From NCBI GenBank assembly GCA_019415335.1, contig DXKH01000071.1, positions 92,648 to 156,647 of the forward strand: a stretch of DNA of 64,000 bases, given 5' to 3'. Made by a program: the position numbers and the translations under genes. The DNA is from Citrobacter sp. GTDB taxonomy: Bacteria > Pseudomonadota > Gammaproteobacteria > Enterobacterales > Enterobacteriaceae. The notes under the pieces were generated by a model that made no database searches, was not told where the DNA came from, and saw nothing but the letters and a program-made list of their open reading frames with translations. Shown piece after piece: positions 59,597-64,000 of the stretch; position 1 is the stretch's first letter; every line of letters begins with the position of its first letter.

Positions 59597-62500
59597 TTAT
59601 TTTTTAATTTGCGCGTGCATTTCCTGAACGGAAGTCACTTTTTCCGTCGCATCGGCATTCAGCGCCATCGCCGTGGCAAAGCCCCCGTTCAGCGTGGTGT
59701 CGTAGTGCACTTTGTACTGCAGCGCGCTACGGCGAATCACCCTGGAGTCTTCGATGGCGCGACGACCTGCGGTGGTGTTGATGATGTAGGTATATTCGCC
59801 ATTCTTGATTCGATCCTGAATGTGCGGACGACCTTCATGCACCTTGTTCACCAGACGCGGGTTGATACCGGCTTCACCCAACACAATCGCGGTACCGTGG
59901 GTGGCATCCAGCTCAAAGCCCTGCTTCAGCAGTTTCGCGGCCAGGTCCACCACGCGCTCTTTATCGCCTTCACGCACGGAGAGCAGCGCACGGCCCTGTT
60001 TCTTCATCGTGGAGTTGCTGCCCAGCTGCGCCTTGGCGAACGCTTCTGCGAAGGTACGGCCTACGCCCATCACTTCCCCGGTGGAGCGCATTTCTGGCCC
60101 TAACAGCGGGTCGACGCCCGGGAATTTATTGAACGGCAGCACCACTTCTTTCACCGAGTAGTACGGCGGGATAATTTCTTTGGTCACACCCTGCTCGGTC
60201 AGCGATTTGCCTGCCATCACGCGCGCCGCCACTTTCGCCAGCGGTACGCCGGTCGCTTTGGAGACGAACGGTACGGTACGCGCCGCACGCGGGTTAACTT
60301 CAATCAGATAGACTTCGTTATCTTTCACCGCAAACTGAACGTTCATCAGACCGCGAACCTGCAGCTCGAAGGCCAGTTTCTGCACCTGCTGGCGCATCAC
60401 ATCCTGAATCTCCTGACTCAGAGTGTAAGCTGGCAGAGAACACGCGGAGTCGCCGGAGTGGACGCCCGCCTGTTCAATGTGCTCCATGATGCCGCCAATC
60501 AGCACCATTTCGCCGTCGCAAATGGCGTCCACATCGACTTCAATCGCGTCATCGAGGAAGCGGTCGAGTAAAACCGGCGCGTCGTTGGAAACGCTGACAG
60601 CGGTCTGGAAGTAGCGACGCAGGTCCGCTTCGTCGTAGACGATTTCCATCGCGCGGCCGCCCAGCACGTAGGACGGGCGCACCACCAGCGGGTAGCCAAT
60701 CTCTTTGGCTTTTTCGACAGCCTGCTCGATGGCCGTCACGGTGGCGTTAGCCGGTTGTTTCAGCTTCAGACGGTCGACCGCATGCTGGAAACGCTCACGG
60801 TCTTCTGCGCGGTCAATCGCGTCCGGACTGGTTCCGATAACCGGTACGCCTGCCGCTTCCAGCGCACGGGCCAGTTTCAGCGGGGTCTGACCGCCGTACT
60901 GCACGATCACGCCCTTCGGCTTCTCGATGCGCACGATTTCCAGCACATCTTCCAGCGTGACCGGCTCAAAGTAGAGGCGGTCGGAGGTGTCATAGTCGGT
61001 AGAGACCGTTTCCGGGTTACAGTTGACCATGATGGTCTCGTAACCATCTTCGCGCAGCGCCAGAGAGGCGTGTACGCAGCAGTAGTCAAATTCGATCCCC
61101 TGGCCGATACGGTTTGGACCGCCGCCAAGCACCATGATTTTGTCACGGTCAACGGACGGGTTTGCCTCGCACTCATCTTCATACGTGGAGTACATATAGG
61201 CGGTATCGGTGGCGAATTCTGCCGCACAGGTGTCCACACGTTTGTAGACCGGGTGCAGGTTGTACTGGTCGCGCAGTTTGCGAACTTCCGCTTCACGTAC
61301 ACCGGCCAGCTTCGCCAGGCGCGCATCGGCAAAGCCCTTGCGCTTCAACTGGCGCAGGAAGTCAGGGGTCAGACCGTTAATGCCCAGCTCGGCCACGTTT
61401 TCTTCCAGACGCACCAGCTCTTCAATCTGTACCAGGAACCAACGGTCGATGTTGGTCAGGTTGAACACGCCGTCGACGGACAGGCCCGCACGGAACGCAT
61501 CAGCGATATACCAGATACGCTCTGCGCCTGCATCTTTCAGCTCGCGGCGGATTTTGGTCAACGCTTCCGGGTCATCCAGGCTTACTTTCGGGTCAAAGCC
61601 GGTGGCGCCCACTTCCAGACCGCGCAGCGCTTTTTGCAGGGATTCCTGTTGGGTGCGGCCAATCGCCATCACTTCGCCGACCGATTTCATCTGGGTCGTC
61701 AGACGGTCATTAGCCCCGACGAATTTTTCAAAGTTGAAGCGCGGGATTTTCGTGACCACATAGTCGATGGACGGCTCGAACGATGCCGGGGTACGACCGC
61801 CAGTGATGTCGTTCATCAGTTCATCGAGGGTGTAACCCACCGCCAGTTTCGCCGCCACTTTCGCAATCGGGAAGCCGGTGGCTTTCGACGCCAGCGCCGA
61901 GGAGCGGGATACGCGCGGGTTCATTTCGATGACAATCAGGCGACCGTTTTTCGGGTTCACCGCGAACTGAACGTTTGAACCGCCGGTTTCTACGCCGATT
62001 TCACGCAGTACCGCCATCGAGGCGTTACGCATGATTTGGTATTCTTTGTCGGTCAGCGTCTGGGCGGGTGCAACGGTGATGGAGTCACCGGTGTGGATGC
62101 CCATTGCATCGAAGTTCTCGATGGAGCAGACGATGATGCAGTTGTCGTTTTTATCACGCACCACTTCCATCTCGTACTCTTTCCAGCCAATCAGCGATTC
62201 ATCAATCAGCAGTTCGTTGGTTGGCGAGAGATCCAGACCGCGGGTACAAATCTCTTCAAACTCTTCGCGGTTGTAAGCGATACCGCCACCGGTGCCGCCC
62301 ATGGTAAAGGACGGACGGATGATACACGGATAACCGACGTCAGCCGCTACCGCCAGCGCCTCTTCCAGCGTATGGGCAATGCCCGAACGCGCAGTGTCGA
62401 GACCGATTTTCTTCATCGCGATGTCGAAGCGACGACGGTCTTCGGCTTTATCAATGGCATCGGCGGTCGCACCAATCATGGTTACGCCGAATTCGGCCAG

Positions 62501-62821
62501 TACACCCTGACGCTCCAGTTCCAGCGCGCAGTTTAGCGCCGTCTGGCCGCCCATGGTCGGCAGCACCGCATCCGGGCGCTCTTTCTCAATAATCTTGCGT
62601 ACCACTTCCCAGTGAATCGGCTCGATGTAGGTCGCATCGGCCATTTCCGGGTCGGTCATGATGGTTGCCGGGTTGGAGTTCACCAGAATGACGCGGTACC
62701 CCTCTTCACGCAGCGCTTTACACGCCTGCGCGCCGGAGTAGTCAAACTCACACGCCTGACCGATAACAATCGGACCCGCGCCCAGAATCAGGATACTTTT
62801 TATGTCTGTACGTTTTGGCAT
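59597..62821 (-). CDS. carB: Carbamoyl-phosphate synthase large subunit CarB
   Basis: Makes carbamoyl phosphate from bicarbonate, two ATP and ammonia for arginine and pyrimidine synthesis. It has 1074 residues. Two homologous ATP-grasp halves (residues about 1-400 and 553-933, each with an [14 protein letters not shown] / [14 protein letters not shown] start), an oligomerisation part between them, and a C-terminal MGS-like allosteric domain ([26 protein letters not shown]) that binds UMP and ornithine. It follows carA by 18 bp. Confidence 0.98.
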   Translation of the reverse strand: MPKRTDIKSILILGAGPIVIGQACEFDYSGAQACKALREEGYRVILVNSNPATIMTDPEMADATYIEPIHWEVVRKIIEKERPDAVLPTMGGQTALNCALELERQGVLAEFGVTMIGATADAIDKAEDRRRFDIAMKKIGLDTARSGIAHTLEEALAVAADVGYPCIIRPSFTMGGTGGGIAYNREEFEEICTRGLDLSPTNELLIDESLIGWKEYEMEVVRDKNDNCIIVCSIENFDAMGIHTGDSITVAPAQTLTDKEYQIMRNASMAVLREIGVETGGSNVQFAVNPKNGRLIVIEMNPRVSRSSALASKATGFPIAKVAAKLAVGYTLDELMNDITGGRTPASFEPSIDYVVTKIPRFNFEKFVGANDRLTTQMKSVGEVMAIGRTQQESLQKALRGLEVGATGFDPKVSLDDPEALTKIRRELKDAGAERIWYIADAFRAGLSVDGVFNLTNIDRWFLVQIEELVRLEENVAELGINGLTPDFLRQLKRKGFADARLAKLAGVREAEVRKLRDQYNLHPVYKRVDTCAAEFATDTAYMYSTYEDECEANPSVDRDKIMVLGGGPNRIGQGIEFDYCCVHASLALREDGYETIMVNCNPETVSTDYDTSDRLYFEPVTLEDVLEIVRIEKPKGVIVQYGGQTPLKLARALEAAGVPVIGTSPDAIDRAEDRERFQHAVDRLKLKQPANATVTAIEQAVEKAKEIGYPLVVRPSYVLGGRAMEIVYDEADLRRYFQTAVSVSNDAPVLLDRFLDDAIEVDVDAICDGEMVLIGGIMEHIEQAGVHSGDSACSLPAYTLSQEIQDVMRQQVQKLAFELQVRGLMNVQFAVKDNEVYLIEVNPRAARTVPFVSKATGVPLAKVAARVMAGKSLTEQGVTKEIIPPYYSVKEVVLPFNKFPGVDPLLGPEMRSTGEVMGVGRTFAEAFAKAQLGSNSTMKKQGRALLSVREGDKERVVDLAAKLLKQGFELDATHGTAIVLGEAGINPRLVNKVHEGRPHIQDRIKNGEYTYIINTTAGRRAIEDSRVIRRSALQYKVHYDTTLNGGFATAMALNADATEKVTSVQEMHAQIKK

Positions 62822-62839
62822 GGCTCTCTTAACTCCTGA

Positions 62840-63988
62840 TTATTTCGCGGACTGACGGTAAAGCTCAATTAACTCGATAAAGTGGTCGAACAACGGCGCG
62901 GCATCATGAGGACCCGGGCTCGCTTCCGGGTGGCCCTGGAAACTGAATGCCGGTTTGTCGGTGCGATGAATCCCTTGCAGGGTGCCATCGAACAGCGACT
63001 TGTGGGTGACGCGCAGGTTGGCCGGCATGGACGCTTCATCCACCGCAAAGCCGTGGTTCTGGGCCGTAATCATCACCGTATTGTTGTCGATATCTTTGAC
63101 CGGATGGTTACCACCGTGGTGACCGAATTTCATCTTCACGGTTTTCGCCCCGCTCGCCAGCGCCAGCAGCTGATGGCCTAAGCAGATGCCGAACACCGGA
63201 ATATCGGTCTCGAGGAATTGCTGAATTGCATCGATAGCGTAATCGCACGGTGCCGGGTCACCAGGACCGTTTGACAGGAAGATCCCGTCCGGATTCATCT
63301 TCAGCACGTCTTCTGCCGACGTTTTTGCCGGGACAACCGTCAGGCGGCAGCCTCTGTCCACCAGCATGCGCAAAATGTTGCGCTTGGCGCCAAAGTCGTA
63401 GGCGACAACGTGGAACGGCAGTTCGTCTTCTTTCTTTGCTTCCGGCAGGTCGTCCGCCAGCGTCCAGCTCCCCTGGGTCCAGCTGTAAGATTCCGTGGTG
63501 GTCACTTCTTTCGCCAGATCCATGCCGTTCAGGCCCGGGAAGGCTTTCGCTTTTTCCAGCGCCAGTGCCGCATCCGGGTTGTCGCCCGCGATGATGCAAC
63601 CGTTCTGCGCCCCTTTCTCGCGCAGCAGACGCGTCAGCTTACGGGTATCGATATCGGCAATCGCCACGATGTTATGGCGTTTCAGGTAAGAAGAGAGGTC
63701 TTCGGTATTGCGGAAGTTGCTGGCAATCAGCGGCAGGTCACGAATGACGAGGCCTTGCGCATGGACCTGGGAGGATTCTTCATCGGCGGCATTGGTGCCG
63801 ACATTACCGATATGGGGATAAGTAAGAGTAACGATTTGGCGGGAATAGGAAGGATCAGTGAGGATTTCTTGATAACCGGTCATTGAAGTATTGAAAACGA
63901 CTTCCCCAACCGCCGAACCTGTTGCCCCTATGGCCCGACCGTGAAACTGGGTTCCGTCTTCCAGAACCAATAGCGCTGACTTAATCAA
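62840..63988 (-). CDS. carA: Carbamoyl-phosphate synthase small (glutaminase) subunit CarA
   Basis: Hydrolyses glutamine and channels ammonia to CarB. It has 382 residues, as in E. coli. The class I glutamine amidotransferase triad is present: Cys in [13 protein letters not shown] (Cys269), His and Glu in [10 protein letters not shown] (His353, Glu355). The ATG at 63988 has GGAGGG upstream, just inside the window edge. The upstream car promoters with their ArgR and PepA/PyrH sites fall outside the window. Confidence 0.97.
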   Translation of the reverse strand: MIKSALLVLEDGTQFHGRAIGATGSAVGEVVFNTSMTGYQEILTDPSYSRQIVTLTYPHIGNVGTNAADEESSQVHAQGLVIRDLPLIASNFRNTEDLSSYLKRHNIVAIADIDTRKLTRLLREKGAQNGCIIAGDNPDAALALEKAKAFPGLNGMDLAKEVTTTESYSWTQGSWTLADDLPEAKKEDELPFHVVAYDFGAKRNILRMLVDRGCRLTVVPAKTSAEDVLKMNPDGIFLSNGPGDPAPCDYAIDAIQQFLETDIPVFGICLGHQLLALASGAKTVKMKFGHHGGNHPVKDIDNNTVMITAQNHGFAVDEASMPANLRVTHKSLFDGTLQGIHRTDKPAFSFQGHPEASPGPHDAAPLFDHFIELIELYRQSAK

Positions 63989-64000
63989 AACACCCTCCAG

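Noticed and set aside
60755..61978. 407-codon open frame antisense to carB
   Set aside because: Shadow of the strongly conserved carB; no family resemblance.

Overview
This window is a contiguous chromosomal segment of an enterobacterium of the Escherichia/Salmonella/Citrobacter group. The gene order is the one known from the 0.6-2 minute region of E. coli K-12, here read in reverse: murE is cut at the left edge and carA is complete at the right edge. Protein lengths mostly equal those of E. coli, but sequences differ by several percent. The combination of a complete cai operon, a YgdI-type lipoprotein gene between kefF and yaaU, and many REP/BIME repeats makes Citrobacter my best guess. This is an inference, not a proof. 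I see no prophage, insertion sequence, tRNA, rRNA or CRISPR array.

Layout, left to right. (1) 1-4.5 kb: start of the dcw division and cell-wall cluster on the minus strand (mraZ, rsmH, ftsL, ftsI, murE) with its promoter and MraZ operator. (2) 5-15.3 kb: cra, ilvIH, leuO and the attenuated leuLABCD operon, covering carbon-flux control and branched-chain amino acid synthesis. (3) 15.3-22 kb: sugar-phosphate stress module (setA, sgrS/sgrT, sgrR), then the thiamine ABC transporter thiBPQ behind a TPP riboswitch. (4) 22-28.2 kb: yabI, then araC and araBAD with their looping operators. (5) 28.2-35.3 kb: polB (SOS), rapA, rluA, djlA. (6) 35.6-43 kb: lptD-surA-pdxA-ksgA-apaG-apaH, then folA. (7) 43.3-47.4 kb: kefC (broken) with kefF, a small lipoprotein gene, and the MFS transporter yaaU. 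(8) 47.6-59.3 kb: fixABCX and caiTABCDE, divergent from a shared control region, with the activator gene caiF. (9) 59.6-64 kb: carAB.

How the parts work together. CaiT exchanges carnitine for gamma-butyrobetaine. CaiB, CaiC, CaiA and CaiD run the CoA-bound reduction, and FixABCX probably feeds electrons to CaiA. The fixA-caiT interval carries five copies of an 8-bp palindrome; four of them form two inverted repeats with 13-bp spacers, as expected for CaiF sites. SgrR, SgrS, SgrT and SetA together relieve sugar-phosphate stress. The ara genes turn L-arabinose into D-xylulose 5-phosphate.

Most unusual points: a 127-bp ERIC element sits inside the P3 region of the thiB TPP riboswitch; kefC has an apparent 11-bp deletion and frameshift; a six-unit 52-bp BIME array lies inside the cai operon between caiD and caiE; a 93-bp tandem BIME lies between apaH and folA; and CaiF-like sites are densely clustered in front of cai/fix. 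I found no wholly new gene system. The novelty lies in repeats placed inside regulatory RNA and operons.
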